Shown in pieces: positions 11,961 to 23,516 of a stretch of 64,000 bases of DNA. The number at the start of each line of letters is the position of its first letter. The stretch's first letter is position 1. The stretch is from the NCBI GenBank assembly GCA_000827265.1, contig KN834800.1, positions 126,261 to 190,260 on the forward strand, written 5' to 3'. The notes below the pieces were generated by a model. The model did no database searches. It had not been told where the DNA came from and saw only the letters and a list, made by a program, of their open reading frames with translations. Source of the DNA: Collybiopsis luxurians FD-317 M1 (Eukaryota; Basidiomycota; Agaricomycetes; Agaricales; Omphalotaceae). Position numbers and translations under genes: made by a program.

Positions 11961-12727
11961 GTGTCTGTTTGTTTGTCACGATTCAACTAATTGCTTTGTT
12001 CAGTCTATGTAAGGCTACTCCACTTATTGTTTATGGCCAGCACCTATGGCGGCTTTCTTTATAGCTTTCCTTCCCGATCATTTATGTTAGGATGCAAAGA
12101 CTGTATCTGCCGCCTTTGCTAATAGGGTCAAGCGTCGACAACTCATAGACCTAATATGAAAATATGTATGAAAAATGTTGACTGCATCAGGATCGCACCA
12201 GAGATGTGGATATTCCTTTCTCGACAACAACCCATAGCTGTTTTCCTGATTCCTTCTCAGTCTGCATTCTACACCATCTTCCTGGAAAGGGAGGTAGGCC
12301 TTGTTAAAATCCCTCTCCCTCAGTACATCCGTGACTCACCGATGACGCAGCCTCCAGACCCTTCCATTAACTAACTTACTCTGATCTATTTGCCGAAATA
12401 CCGGGATTACTATGAATACTAACCAAATGCTTTTTTTCCGAAATTTTGACCATTCGCAAACCATTTGTGGTTAGACTTCGATGCTGACGCAATGGAGCAC
12501 CCGGGCCTGCTTGCATAAAACCCCTGTAAAACCCTTCTTGCAACACAAAAAGTTATAAACAGGCATCGTGTACGTCACTACACTAAACTAGCCTCGATGA
12601 ATGGCTAAATTGCTGCCACTGAGGTCCAAGACCATTTCCATATGTTTCTTTCACATACTTTCATGTGTATCGAAGTGAATAATATATATAGCTGAGGTAA
12701 ATCAGGTACATGACAGTTTTTTGGTCC

Positions 12728-12843
12728 TGGAACTTATTGTCAGAGCCATGGATGACTTTCGTAAATGCGGCGCGACACTCCTTGAATCTAACCGAGCAAG
12801 GGAGAGCCATGAACGACTAGATTTAAATTCACTGGAGCGAACC
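12728..12843. repeat. Direct repeat copy 1 (promoter-like segment of the zinc-finger family)
   Basis: Carries ttattgtcagagccatggat, then actttcgtaaatg, gcgacactc and a second gagccatg, in the same order as 14,551-14,672 upstream of the zinc-finger gene at 14721. A shorter match (gttagagccatgaac) precedes the second zinc-finger gene near 19,611. No open zinc-finger gene follows this first copy. Confidence 0.55.
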
Positions 12844-14550
12844 CGCACACTTTCACGAGTAATGATTGGATGCTTCTACACCTGAAGTTGTCCCTTCTAA
12901 GAGGTTGTCGGCTTAGCGAGAAATTGAGATTCCTTGTGCAACAATGTCGACCCATTGAGGGCTTGGTTTACCGGCCTAAGATCTGCTAAAATGCTTCGGA
13001 ATGGAAATTCCAATCTCATAAAATTACTAAAAATATTTAACCACAATAAACTCCGTGATGCATCCGCTATAGTTAAATATCCTACCCTATCGGGAATGGT
13101 CAAAGCTGGGAATTTTGGTATTGCTTATAATGCCTTTATGCTTATAAAGTATCTTAGACAAAAACTTTTTCACTTGACAAGTTGTCTTTCCCTTCCTCTG
13201 TGGCATGCGGGAACATCGCAGTTTAAATTTATGTGACGAATGCCGAGCCACAGTGGACACAGAAAAAGATGACACTGCCTTACATGGTAACCCACAAAAT
13301 GTGGAGATTTTGGCTCAGTTTTTTTGGCCTGTCCAAGCCTTCTCTTATACTTCTGTCCATTGTAAAATTCTAGTTGGTAGTTATAGGACATTTACAGCCT
13401 ATGGTAGTCAGTTTGTGTTCACAAAATGAGGCTGGAGCGCAGGTGGGAACAACTCTTCCATATATGGAGTGACGTCTTTTTCTGCATCTACTGTAGCTTA
13501 GATTCTTAATTAACACGACCCTGAGATCCGAGAGGTCGTAAATGAACCCCCGCTAGGCAAGGAATGACGAGTATCCAAAATCCAACTTGTCTTCTCTTGT
13601 TAAATCTGGCTCTTTGCATTTAAAATTCATGCAGAAACTTTTTTTACAACCCGATGTACCCTGAGTGCATATATAGTAATGTGATGTAGTGGCCGGTGTA
13701 TTCTTAACTCTACAAGATGAACACAGCCTTGGTACTACATCGATTTTACTGTACTTGGAGCACTCTTGCCCTGTGCACCGAGTGTCAGACCAATAACAAG
13801 TTCAAGGGGAGTCGGGACAAGAGTTGCATAGTTCCGCCAAGAAACAGGGCGCAAATACCAAAGGCAATAAGAGGTAACGATATACATAGTGAAAATAAAG
13901 AGGTGGGAGTTTCAAGTTGCATCTGAGTACGGTATGCGGGAACGCCATTCGATGCCCAAAATCACTCGTTGTCACTCATGTTAATTGAGAATTTGAGCTA
14001 GCTTGGCTTTCATCACAAAAAATTGAATCACGGTGACCCGCCTATCGCATCCTGTCCTAATTGAATTTACACGGCGAGCTCTGGTCACCAGAGCTATAGA
14101 GCTACAGTTGGGCTATGGTTAACTTGAATAGATTTGATGGCACGTTCAATCAGAAAATAATCGTGTACGTCGCTACGCCAATCCAGCGAAAATCTTACCC
14201 CATTCAATGAACGGTCAGATTGAGACCGTGTTCCTAGGTCGCTCCCGCAGCATCGTGGTGGCTGAATCGACCGGAACCGACCCGGACGCTTTGGGTCTTT
14301 GGGGTGTATCATTACCAAAACCACCCAAATTATATCTCACCTCTATGAGGTTTATCCCTAGGCGATAAACAATCGATTTACCCCCGAACAAGTGAGATAT
14401 AGTAGTGATCATGTCTATATACCGGTCCGTCATGCCGGATCTGGTTTCGGCTGTTTCGATGATGATCATCGTGATGCTGAGGTACTTAAATCCACGAATG
14501 GTAGGTGCAAGACAGATGTTTGGCTCTGGTAAGGTAAGGTATGGTAAGGA

Positions 14551-14672
14551 ACTTCAAGTTATTGTCAGAGCCATGGATAACGTTCGTGGATAACTTTCGT
14601 AAATGTTTCGCGACACTCTTCGAATTTGCCGGAGAAAACCGTGTGAGAGCCATGGACGACTCTCTTAAATGG
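14551..14672. repeat. Direct repeat copy 2, upstream of zinc-finger gene 1
   Basis: Partner of 12,728-12,843: gttattgtcagagccatgg, actttcgtaaatg, gcgacactcttcgaat, then gagccatggacgactctc. It ends about 50 bases before the presumed ATG at 14721, so it may contain promoter elements, which I infer from position only. Confidence 0.55.
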
Positions 14673-14720
14673 GTCTCTTATTCCACCGTTTAGTTAGTTG
14701 TTCTTCTTCAGTCTTCGACA

Positions 14721-15600
14721 ATGGATCCATTTTATTCTCTGTGAGTCATGCCCGAACGGGTAATGTACTACTTTTGAATTATCGGTGACAGCACTCACCT
14801 GGGCCCCTTGTTTCCCCAATTCTCACTGTGTGTTCCTCTTGCCAAGATGCGGCCAATGTGATACTCAATTGTGCATTGTAGCAACCAACAGGGATTGAAT
14901 GACATTGGTTATCCGGGAATATTCTGGCAACCTCTGTGAGCACGTAACTATACGTTCAAGCTAAATCTACTTACTAGGTAATTACAGGAACACTCCGAAC
15001 AATGCTTCTGGTATGGAAGATGGTCAAATGCCTCACAGTCAATCAGAAATTCCTATCGGTGATGTGCACTCTCTGTAAGTTCTGGTCCTGCTTGAACCAT
15101 ATCGTTGCCGTACTTACAGGCCGAGCAAGGAGAGAACAACCTTCACAACCTTCTAACCACCATAGGTATGTGGCTGCTGTAGTGAACGCTCACCTCAATC
15201 GCACTGACCAAAAAAATGAAGTAATAGTGGCTCCTACGATACATGCAGATTTTGTGAAGACGGCGGGCCAGAATGCGGAGCCGTCTTAACGCTGGAATAT
15301 GCTGTCTTGCATACCAATCGCCACCTTCAGCAGTATTATAGGGGCAAGGAAGGTGAAAAGCAACCGTGCCCGTACAAAACCCTGAATGGAAAAGTGTGCG
15401 GAGGAAATTTAAAAGCAAAGCGAATGACGGACATGAAGAAGCATGTACATGCTAAGCATCATACCCTGAAGAAGCCTTGTCCAGATTGCGGAACAAAACT
15501 GACATTGAGGAAAGACACAATGAAGAAACATTTGAAAAGGAAGCATCAGTATGAGGAGAAGCGGGTGGAGAAGTTCTTGGCTGATTTGGGATTGATTTGA
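14721..15600 (+). pseudogene. C2H2 zinc-finger gene, copy 1, frameshifted
   Basis: Start chosen at ATG 14721 in the context ttcgacaATGGAT shared with copy 2; the first exon is very short (MDPFYSL, donor GTGAGT). The last exon encodes three finger-like motifs: CRFCEDGGPECG with following His residues (near 15,246), CPYKTLNGKVCGG...HVHAKHH, and CPDCGTKLTLRKDTMKKHLK, ending TGA at 15598-15600. Compared with copies 2 and 3, the part before the first finger (LNRTDQKNE) is in another frame than the finger, and a TGA lies in the finger frame just upstream near the A7 run at about 15,210. This points to a one-base indel. Likely once a DNA- or RNA-binding protein; function not known. Confidence 0.6.
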
Positions 15601-15959
15601 GTAATTATTGTATGGTTGTGGCCAATAGCGGAGGAAAAAGTGTTTGGCTAGCTTGCCAAAACTTCGCCAAGGAAGCAGGGTGTTGTTTCTTGGATACACC
15701 ATATCATTGTTTTATCGTAAACAGTTTGGCATTTGTAACGATGGCTTGGTGGGATCAACAGGATGTCAGTGACAAGCGAATAGTTGAACACCTTAGCGCT
15801 ACTGGGCGCTAATATAATCTTTTGTCTTAACTTTTTCTATATTTGGTCTGGTAGTCATGTGGAAGAGACGAAGAAGGTAAACTCTTTTACGGAGAAGTCT
15901 GAAAGGTATTGACTTTTTATTTTTGTCAACAGCGAAGTAATTTAGAGATCCTATGTTGA

Positions 15960-17470
15960 AGATCTAAACTGCGTCAGATTCAAATCTTCAATATCAAAAA
16001 TACCAATAAGTAAGCAGCGGCGCCCATTTAGACATCAAAGTGCACTTGAATAGAACTCCCACCAACTCAATCCCTTCCTCCGCCCTCTCTGTCCTCCACG
16101 CGGGTGAAAAACCGTCCCTTCTAACTACTCTCTCTCCATTCACTATCTCTTCTCAGTACAAATTCTGTATCCCAGGCTCTAGCAAGACTTTTTCTCTCAT
16201 AAGTCGCCCATCCCATCCCAGATCAACCATGGTGTTTGCCTCCAATGCCAACCTCTACACTCAGATGATCTGCGCATGTGTATCTCCCTCCGTCATATCG
16301 CGTTCCCTTCACCTTTGGATGGAGATGGCCATGGATCAAAACATCCCACCTAACTCCGAGATGTGAAAGGCGAAGAGGGGGATTTGATGAGGGCGAGGTG
16401 GATATTTTCGGAGATGGCTAAAACCTCTCAGGAGAAGTTTGGCTCAGATTGTTGAAGATGGGTCAGACATAGCTGATACGAGCCTGCCATCAGCACCAAA
16501 TACGAACTTGTCGTCGGGCCCAAATGCGAGCTTCCCGGTCATCGCTGGGCTCGAAATTGTTCTCAATCGCTCATTACACAAGACTGCTGTCCGCTCTACC
16601 AATGACCATAGTGATGCATTATTCCTGGACGATGGGAACTCTAGCGGTATCAGGCTTACGATGCGGCTGGTCAATTTATATCTGTCCATTCACTACAAAC
16701 ATCCTTCATACGGCGAGGGACCTATTTTGGAAAAAAAAAAAAAGGGACGAATGGGGGAAAGAAAGTACAAGTTTTAGGACAACTCTCCCAAGATCGGTTC
16801 TTGTTGGGTGAGAGATTCATTCATCCCCCATCTTTACGCTCGGCGCTCGGCGTTCACTCAGCCTCCAAGATGCCGATCATGGAGGCTTTGGGGTGCTGTG
16901 CATCGTCGGTCGTCGAACAAGGTTGATTGTGAGAGCGGATGTTCAAAAAGTAGAAAGAGGTCGAGGGTGCAACTGGCAGGGAGGAAATTTCGCAGCAGAT
17001 TATCGAGTGAGCTTATATTGCACTTATCAGGGTTTTGGCGCTGTAAGTACTGATGCTTTGCATTCTTTCCATCTAATATTCATTATTTTGCAGTACAAAA
17101 AACCTCGAGCGAACCATGGCCCATCTGCGTTCATCATCGAACCTTACCCGACATCTGCGAAATGGGACACCACTAATCCTTCCATGCGCGCCACACGAAC
17201 ATCGTTTATGGGCGCTAGACCTCTCGTTCGGCTGACTTCTCAGGCAGAGATACCCAATCGCTACATTCCGCCGCTGTTAACTTGGAAGAATATGGAAGTG
17301 CTTTGTTATTGGTTACCTGCAACGGACAGACAGAAAGGGATATCAAATATGTGAAGTATGTGTGTAAGGCGTATGAGTGGGCGCTAATGGTGAGAAGGGA
17401 TGAGGCGACGAGAGAGAAACCTGGGACTGGGGAGGGTAATGACAGTCACGATCTAGAGAGGATATACTGA
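15960..17470 (+). pseudogene. PPR gene remnant, copy B
   Basis: Begins with a segment (gaagatctaaactgcgtcag) matching copy A at 10,765. The frame 16040-16366 contains a PPR repeat: NANLYTQMICACVSPSVISR, LHLWMEM, then a stop. A further PPR piece, LMRARWIFSEMAK, follows after an apparent internal deletion near 16,370. From 16,426 the segment homologous to copy A appears. At 17,280-17,470 two frames share a C-terminal PPR-type motif (DIKYVKYVCKAYEWAL), broken by a frameshift at about 17,345. Several indels and stops show the copy is dead. An A-run of 14 lies near 16,731. Confidence 0.55.
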
Positions 17471-17797
17471 AAAAGTACATGAATTAGTACTGCCTAATAC
17501 AATAAAGGTTTGCCGTGCATGTACCAAGAGGAGTAACTATTACGTTGAGACACGTACCTCTTCAATGTAGTAACATAATATACTGAGTGTACACGGACCG
17601 AGGCGATGGCTCAAATAATGACTGGCTGACTGATTCTTTGTACGCTCTATTATTCAAAGGTCTAATGACACCCAATCTTCACGGGAGAAGCATGCCACAC
17701 AGAAATTTTCTAAGCTGCGAATCCGCTCGGCCCAGTTTTGAATGGGGTCCACGCTTTCCGGGAAGACCGTGTAGAATGCGGAAAGAGAGGGCCAGAG
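17471..17797. other. Spacer, no gene seen
   Basis: Between the PPR remnant and the minus-strand gene. A 91-codon frame (17587-17862) overlaps the 3' end of the minus-strand frame and shows no features. Confidence 0.35.
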
Positions 17798-19494
17798 TTA
17801 TGTGTTGTTGTGGCAGGAAGGAATACCTGTGTTCTTCGTATATGATGTACTTCCTATCATAGAGAAACATGATTTATGAAAGGAGGCGTCAGATTGGTTG
17901 TCTATGCTCCACCCACTAGCAAAAATCTGGAACGTCCGTGTTCCATTCGCATTGGAATTGCTTCGCACCCTGATTTTTTCGACAAGATGTATGTACATAT
18001 GGTCATTGGCATTGTCCGCACTGATTTCTTGCGCGCATTCCATAACGCGACCATTCTCCTCCATAAGAGTGTGGCACAGAGTAGAAGTCACTGCAACCTC
18101 CGATGCGCAGTTTTCAGAGGTGCGGGATTTCGTTCGTCTGGACAGCTTGACATCTGAGAATAAGGTCTCGGCACATCTATGGGCACTGGCACCTGATTGT
18201 TTAGATATGGAGAACGCAGAATGCGTTTTCCTCGCTTCCATCCGTGTAGATCGTCTATTTCCACTACAACTTAGAGCAAGACCACGGGGTTGTAAAGCAG
18301 GAGCAGGATCATGATGCGAATACGAGGATACAATGTCGAGATAGTCGGAATCAGCTAGTTCACCATCGCTGATGCCAGAAAAGAAGACGGAAGGATGTGA
18401 CATGGATGATCTAGACAGTGGATAGAATTGGGACGCGGACTCGTCAGCTCCGCTTCGCGGCAGATCTTGCTGTAATAATTGAGTTTGTGAGAGATCAAGA
18501 AAAGGCGCTCTTAATTCCTCCCAGGTGTCAGATTCCGGATGCTGAAATCTCGCAGCTCGATGGATAAGGGCATACTATGTAGAGAAGGCCGGAAGAACGC
18601 AAGCATCACAGTGATCCTCTGCGAGGACAGTGAGATTATAACATCTGATCAAGGTTCTCATTCATAGTAGGCGAGCGGTGGTAGGCAGCAATGCGAAGAC
18701 AAAGATGACAGTGGACAAGAGGGCCTAAACTGTTTATCCTCCGACTTGTAGCGAAGCCGCTGATTGCGCGGCTGCCACCCTCCCTACAGATATCACCAGA
18801 GGTGTCGGATCTCCATTTTGGCTCGTAAGGAACCTTGTAGCCGCTATGCCTTTCGGGAGCCAAATTTTCAAAGATTGCATCGATTGAAGTTTGGTTATAG
18901 CAAGGCATCGTGCGTTTCCAGCAGCCAGAGTGCTTGCAATGAATAGATACTTCAAATAATAGCCAGGGACCGTTGAGAAAGCTAATTCAAAAAGACAAGA
19001 ATTGGAGTTGCCTCGTCGTTACTTTTTCAGTAAAATGAAAACAAAAAGATAACGTACTATAATTCAGAGAGCCAAAATTCAATGTTGTGTTGGCGGTAAT
19101 GACACTAACTAAGCCAAAAAGCCAGGTCACGAACGAACTGTCGACGTTCGGATAGATTATATCGGAGCCACAGCTGGCCGCGAGTGTTTCGCGGCATCTA
19201 GATTGAGTCATAGCTCTCGAAGTCGGTGCCATTTGCCAGCCACTCCAGCGCCAGGTCCGAGTATAGAGACAGAGTTTCTTGTTCTTTCTGTTCAAGTAGG
19301 CTTAGCACGAATAGTCGGTCGACACAACCATCTGGGTTCTTCGCCAAATCAAAACTGGCATTTTGAGTGAGCCTCTGAGTTCCTAAATTCTGTAAATCGC
19401 ACAAGATTCGAACGATTGGCAGGGTGCACCTCTGGGGGACATAATTTAAAGAACCATGGAAGCAATCCATCGGTTCAGTCATTAATGTCTCCAA
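17798..19494 (-). CDS. Unrecognised minus-strand gene, copy 1
   Basis: I do not recognise the product. On minus, possible exons are 19494-19198 (98 codons, includes LEQKEQETLSLYSDLALEWL), about 18955-18636, and 18403-17798 (201 codons, Ser/His/Arg-rich, contains HPSVFFSGISDGELADSDY). The order and the presence of a diverged second copy at 21.8-23.1 kb, also on minus and also directly left of a zinc-finger gene, support a real gene or at least a former one. The region before 19494 faces the zinc-finger gene at 19694 head to head, leaving about 200 bp for a shared divergent promoter. Exon joins are uncertain, so no protein length is given. It could equally be a non-coding repeat unit. Confidence 0.3.
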
Positions 19495-19693
19495 GTTCCA
19501 CTATGAATGAACTGAGCCAGATGCATCGATCAAAACGCTGGTAGAGGATCAGATACATGATGTGTCCTGGCTCTGAAAGTTATCAGGAATGCCGAGTAAT
19601 GAAGCCTACTGTTAGAGCCATGAACACACCACTATAAAATTCTCAAATTTCTTGTGCCATCCACAGTCAACAGTTCCTCTCCGGCCTTCGACA

Positions 19694-20585
19694 ATGGATA
19701 GGTCTCATACGCGGTGAGCCATATTCTGACCATCAACGGGTTCTTTCTGAATATACCAATTATTAGTGGTGACGCTTCAAATGATCAAGCGGACTTTGTC
19801 CAACTCTTTCAGTGGGTCTCGCTTGCAAAATTGCAGTGCCAGTGCTACTGCTATATATCCTCATTGCAGTGAATGTTATCAGATTCTCCAAATTCCTGAA
19901 GATTGGGGGTCCTTTTGGCGAAATCTGTGAGCATGCGATGTTCAGTTCAAGACGAAACTCACTGAATGTTCACAGAAACATTATTCTGGATTCTTCTGCG
20001 GGTCCCCAGGACAATCAGATATCACATAATCAGTTAGAAATGACCCTGTAGGTTCCATGCTTGACCTGTACTGTGTCGTACTCAGAATAATCAAGGGATG
20101 AACAACCTTTCAACCGCCAGAGCATTATCGCCACCGGAGCGCACACGCATCCCGATCCCGCTGGTGGCCCGAGCGCCACTGATCAGAACAATGAACTGCC
20201 TGGCAGCAGCGAATACGCCGACAATATATGTCGATATCGTCTTGAGCATGGCAAAGAATGTCGTACCATTTTGACGCGAAATACTGTTGTCAAACATTTC
20301 GAAGACCATCTTGTTGAGCTGGCGAAGAGTAGGAAAGAATCCGGATCGGAAACAGTTATGTGCAGGTGGAATTTTATAGGGGAGATATCGTGCACAAGAA
20401 CCCTGAGGATAGCTGACTTGAGAAAGCACGTTCATGCAAAACATCATACCATTAAGGAGCCTTGTCCGCTTTGTGGAAAGCCGATGACTCTGAGGAAAGA
20501 TGAGGTCAAGAAGCATTTAAAAGATCATAGGAGTCCTATGGACTTGCCGGCGAAGGAGGACTTTGTAGCTAGATTGGGATTGTAA
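19694..20585 (+). CDS. C2H2 zinc-finger protein, copy 2
   Basis: Start at ATG 19694 (context ttcgacaATGGAT, as copy 1), a short exon MDRSHTR with GTGAGC donor, middle exons between about 19,768 and 20,051, then a last exon from about 20,095 to the TAA at 20583-20585. The last exon is open and encodes three fingers: CRYRLEHGKECRTILT...HFEDH, CRWNFIGEISCTRT...HVHAKHH and CPLCGKPMTLRKDEVKKHLK. The second and third fingers match copies 1 and 3 closely (RKHVHAKHHTIKEPCP). The C-terminal tail is short (FVARLGL). A nuclear regulator role is plausible for C2H2 proteins but is inference; no partner or target can be read from the sequence. Middle exon boundaries are uncertain. Confidence 0.6.
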
Positions 20586-21814
20586 ACAGGATGGCTATGG
20601 AGCAGATAGCGTAGTTTAAAACGCACTTTACAATGCTGTTTAGAATACTCGGAGCTGTCGGATGCGATGTAAGCTGAGAGGACGAGAACTTCCTGCGAAG
20701 AGAATATTTATGAGATGTCCCAGACCAGTATTTAAGTGTCAGAAACTGGTAACCGCCGCATCTGTCGGCTTTATGTCCATCTGGTCGTCACAGTGATGCT
20801 GTGCCCAAAATCCTGTTAAGTTTTCTGCCATCTTCACTTGGTCTTCACTAGGAACTCTCCATTTCGACATTTGAGCCCTGTATAATAGTACCTTTCATGC
20901 CTTACTTGGTTAGTGGGTCGTCCAGAATGACGAGGGGAGCTATGGTGTCCCCATTCCATTGGGACTTTTACTATCGATACTCACGGAACAGTGGAAATAC
21001 CATCAGGGTTATGTCACCCAAATCTGAAATCCGTCTGCCAGTTACTTGTTCACATAAGACGGCGATCGACTGCTGAAAGGAAAGAAGTTTCTAGCTACAT
21101 ACATAGAGATGACTGGAAGCTGTCGATGCTCCGCCGAGTCTACCTAGCTTTAGGTACATATACCATTTATGACATGGGCACAACCGGTTGCATGACATAG
21201 CAAGTAGGGTAACTGGAAAGGTTTATTACCGGTTCGAACTTGGGTACAGGTTGCCTGATACAGTTGAGATTGTGTTTACAGCGAATAAAAAAACTCAGTT
21301 TCATATCTATCTATCTATTTGAATCTATGAACTATGAAAGAAGACTTCAATCAGACTCCGCTCGCCTCGCCAATTACGGATCCGGAAGATATAAGGATGC
21401 CGGTAATTGCACTTTGCATGCTAATCCACGTAGTATCATTAGGAGCAAACAATCAGCATCACTGACATCTTGAAACTGTTTTTGACTCACTACTATGCTG
21501 TTAAACCGCAATGTTCTGGATCATCCGAACCGATCGTGAATTGTGTTTTTGATTACTACACTGAGCAACTGCATCCAGTGAAAATCCTAATGAATAGAAC
21601 TATTAGTTCTGATCGAGAGTAACCCCATCGCTTACCACCAACTCATCCGAACCCTCTTCTTTTTGGCGTATGGTTCTGATGCGACTTTCCGGACGCCTGA
21701 CAACATCCGACCTCTCGAAAGCAACTTCCCGCACCTTGGAACCGGACACGACACCTTAATTTCATGGCTGGTGGCATAGCCTGCTTCGTGCAGTGAACAC
21801 TTTCCTGCGCTATA
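20586..21814. other. Intergenic stretch, nothing recognised
   Basis: About 1.2 kb with normal CpG content. Frames at 20991-21200 and 21240-21473 are short and featureless. A ggttcgaac motif at 21,232 resembles a tRNA T-arm, but no acceptor or anticodon arms can be folded around it by eye. Confidence 0.35.
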
Positions 21815-23116
21815 TCGCAGGTTTACTGGGCTCTACCATGTCCCATTCACATTCAGATTGCTCCGCACCCTGCCCAGGATTTCGTTGACGAGGATATGCA
21901 CCTAGATATGGTCATTGGCGCTGTCAGTTCGGATTCCTAGCGCACACTCAATAATTCATCCATTCTCCTCTACAAGAATGTGGCACGGAGTAGAAGCTAC
22001 TGCAACTTCTGATGCGCAGCTATTAGAGAGAAAGTTTTTGTTTTTCTGGACAGTTTGATGTCTGAAGAGTGAGATCTCGGTTTATCCGAGGTATCGGTAC
22101 CTGATTTTAGATGGAGAAGAAAGATTATGTCTTTCAAATTCCTCGCTTCCATTCATAGATGTTGCTTGTTCCACTGAAACTGATGTCAAGGCCGCGAGGT
22201 TGTGAAGCAGGAGCAGAGTGCGGAAGAATGCAATATAAGGATAATTAGTTGTACGCCGCTGATGCAGCATCATTCCAAGGGACCCAGACAAAAAGATAAT
22301 ATCGTGTGAGAACGTGCGCTGCACTGAGCGGCGGGACTGGAATCCCTCCTGGATGCTGGCAGGTGTCCAGCTTCGACACTTGGAAGGCTGAGATACAGGT
22401 CAGACACAACAATCCCGCAGATTGAATGAAATGAGCAACCTATGTCTTAGAACTCTCAAGAATTCGACGACAGTATCAGGGTAATTCTTTACGAGGAAAG
22501 CGGGGTTTCAATCATCTAGAAAAGGTTCTCAATTGGTATCGACGAGTAGTTGTAAACAGCAACGAGAAGACATACACTGCTGTTCCCCGTATACCATAGA
22601 CAGCATCAGAGGCGTCAGGTGCCTCCGTTTTTAACTCGCAGAGAGATCTGTAGCCTCCGAGCTCAGTCGCTAAAGCTGCGGTAGACTTTCGTAACCTCGG
22701 AAATCAAGGCTGGATACATCGGGGACAATGAACAGAACCATGGACAATCGTGAGTAGCCCTGCGGATCACTGATATAGGAGCCATGGATGTCAAGTCGCG
22801 ACCTATTAGCGTCGATCTTGAATTAGCATCGATCTTGAAAGAGCTCTATAGTATTGCCTAGAGAGCGGGATAGATGACATTTCCATCTTCGTTCAGTGTG
22901 ATTATACAGCGGCCATAAACAGCCAATGGTGCTACAGCATATTCGTCGTAATTCCGATGTGCTGTGGTTACCAAAAATAAGGCGAGGAACATGCCCATTG
23001 CCCAGCGCCCGTGATGATTTAACCCTCAAATAAGGTTGGTAGAGGCATCGTCTCGATTCACAGCCATATCGGAGGTTCATTACGCACGAAGGGTTCATGA
23101 CTAGAGCAGCGCTCAA
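21815..23116 (-). pseudogene. Diverged second copy of the minus-strand gene
   Basis: Segments align with the gene at 17.8-19.5 kb in the same order: for example gatatggtcattggc, ccattctcct, gtggcac.gagtagaag, ctgatgcgcagc, and near 22,613 cagaggcgtcaggtgcctccg against cagaggtgtcggatctcc. The 201-codon frame of copy 1 is broken here by many small indels. The only sizeable minus frame is 23116-22823 (97 codons), with no domain. I call it a decayed duplicate; the zinc-finger gene 3 follows on + at 23517, repeating the arrangement of copy 1 and zinc-finger gene 2. Confidence 0.5.
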
Positions 23117-23516
23117 AACTTTCCTCGGAAATTGGAATTCTCGTGCCTGAACATACCTGGAACGGTCATACCCTCGGGAGTAAGGTAGTCAATGGAGATA
23201 ATTCTTCGAGTTGCTCCATCGTCTGCCGATTATAAAAAATGAATGCAAGATATAATCACGTACACCAATTGAGAGAGCCAGGAGAGCCACAAGTTTGCAA
23301 CAGCCCTACCCGATATTAATCGAAGAGCCGGGCCACAGATGCGCTATCGCTGCTCGTTCTTATTCGGTGAGTCGAAAAATCATTGAAAGATGGTCCAAGA
23401 TTACAATCGTGTAGGGGCTGGGCGTGAAGGGGCGGAGCTATTTGAACCCTTTACCTTTGAAACTATTTTTCATCTTCTGCCCACGACCAACTATTTTTTG
23501 TCTTCCGCCTTCTCCA

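Larger units (their letters stand above)
12013..14720. other. Long intergenic stretch with a duplicated segment
   Basis: I find no supported gene in these 2.7 kb. Frames of 60-100 codons (for example 12934-13236, 13205-13429 and, on minus, 14215-14469) have no recognisable domain and overlap each other. A direct repeat links 12.73 kb with 14.55 kb (separate entry); the second copy sits directly upstream of the first zinc-finger gene, so the first copy may be a stranded promoter fragment. Confidence 0.4.

Noticed and set aside
21160..21245. Possible tRNA around ggttcgaac at 21,232
   Set aside because: No acceptor stem, D-arm or anticodon arm pairs by eye.
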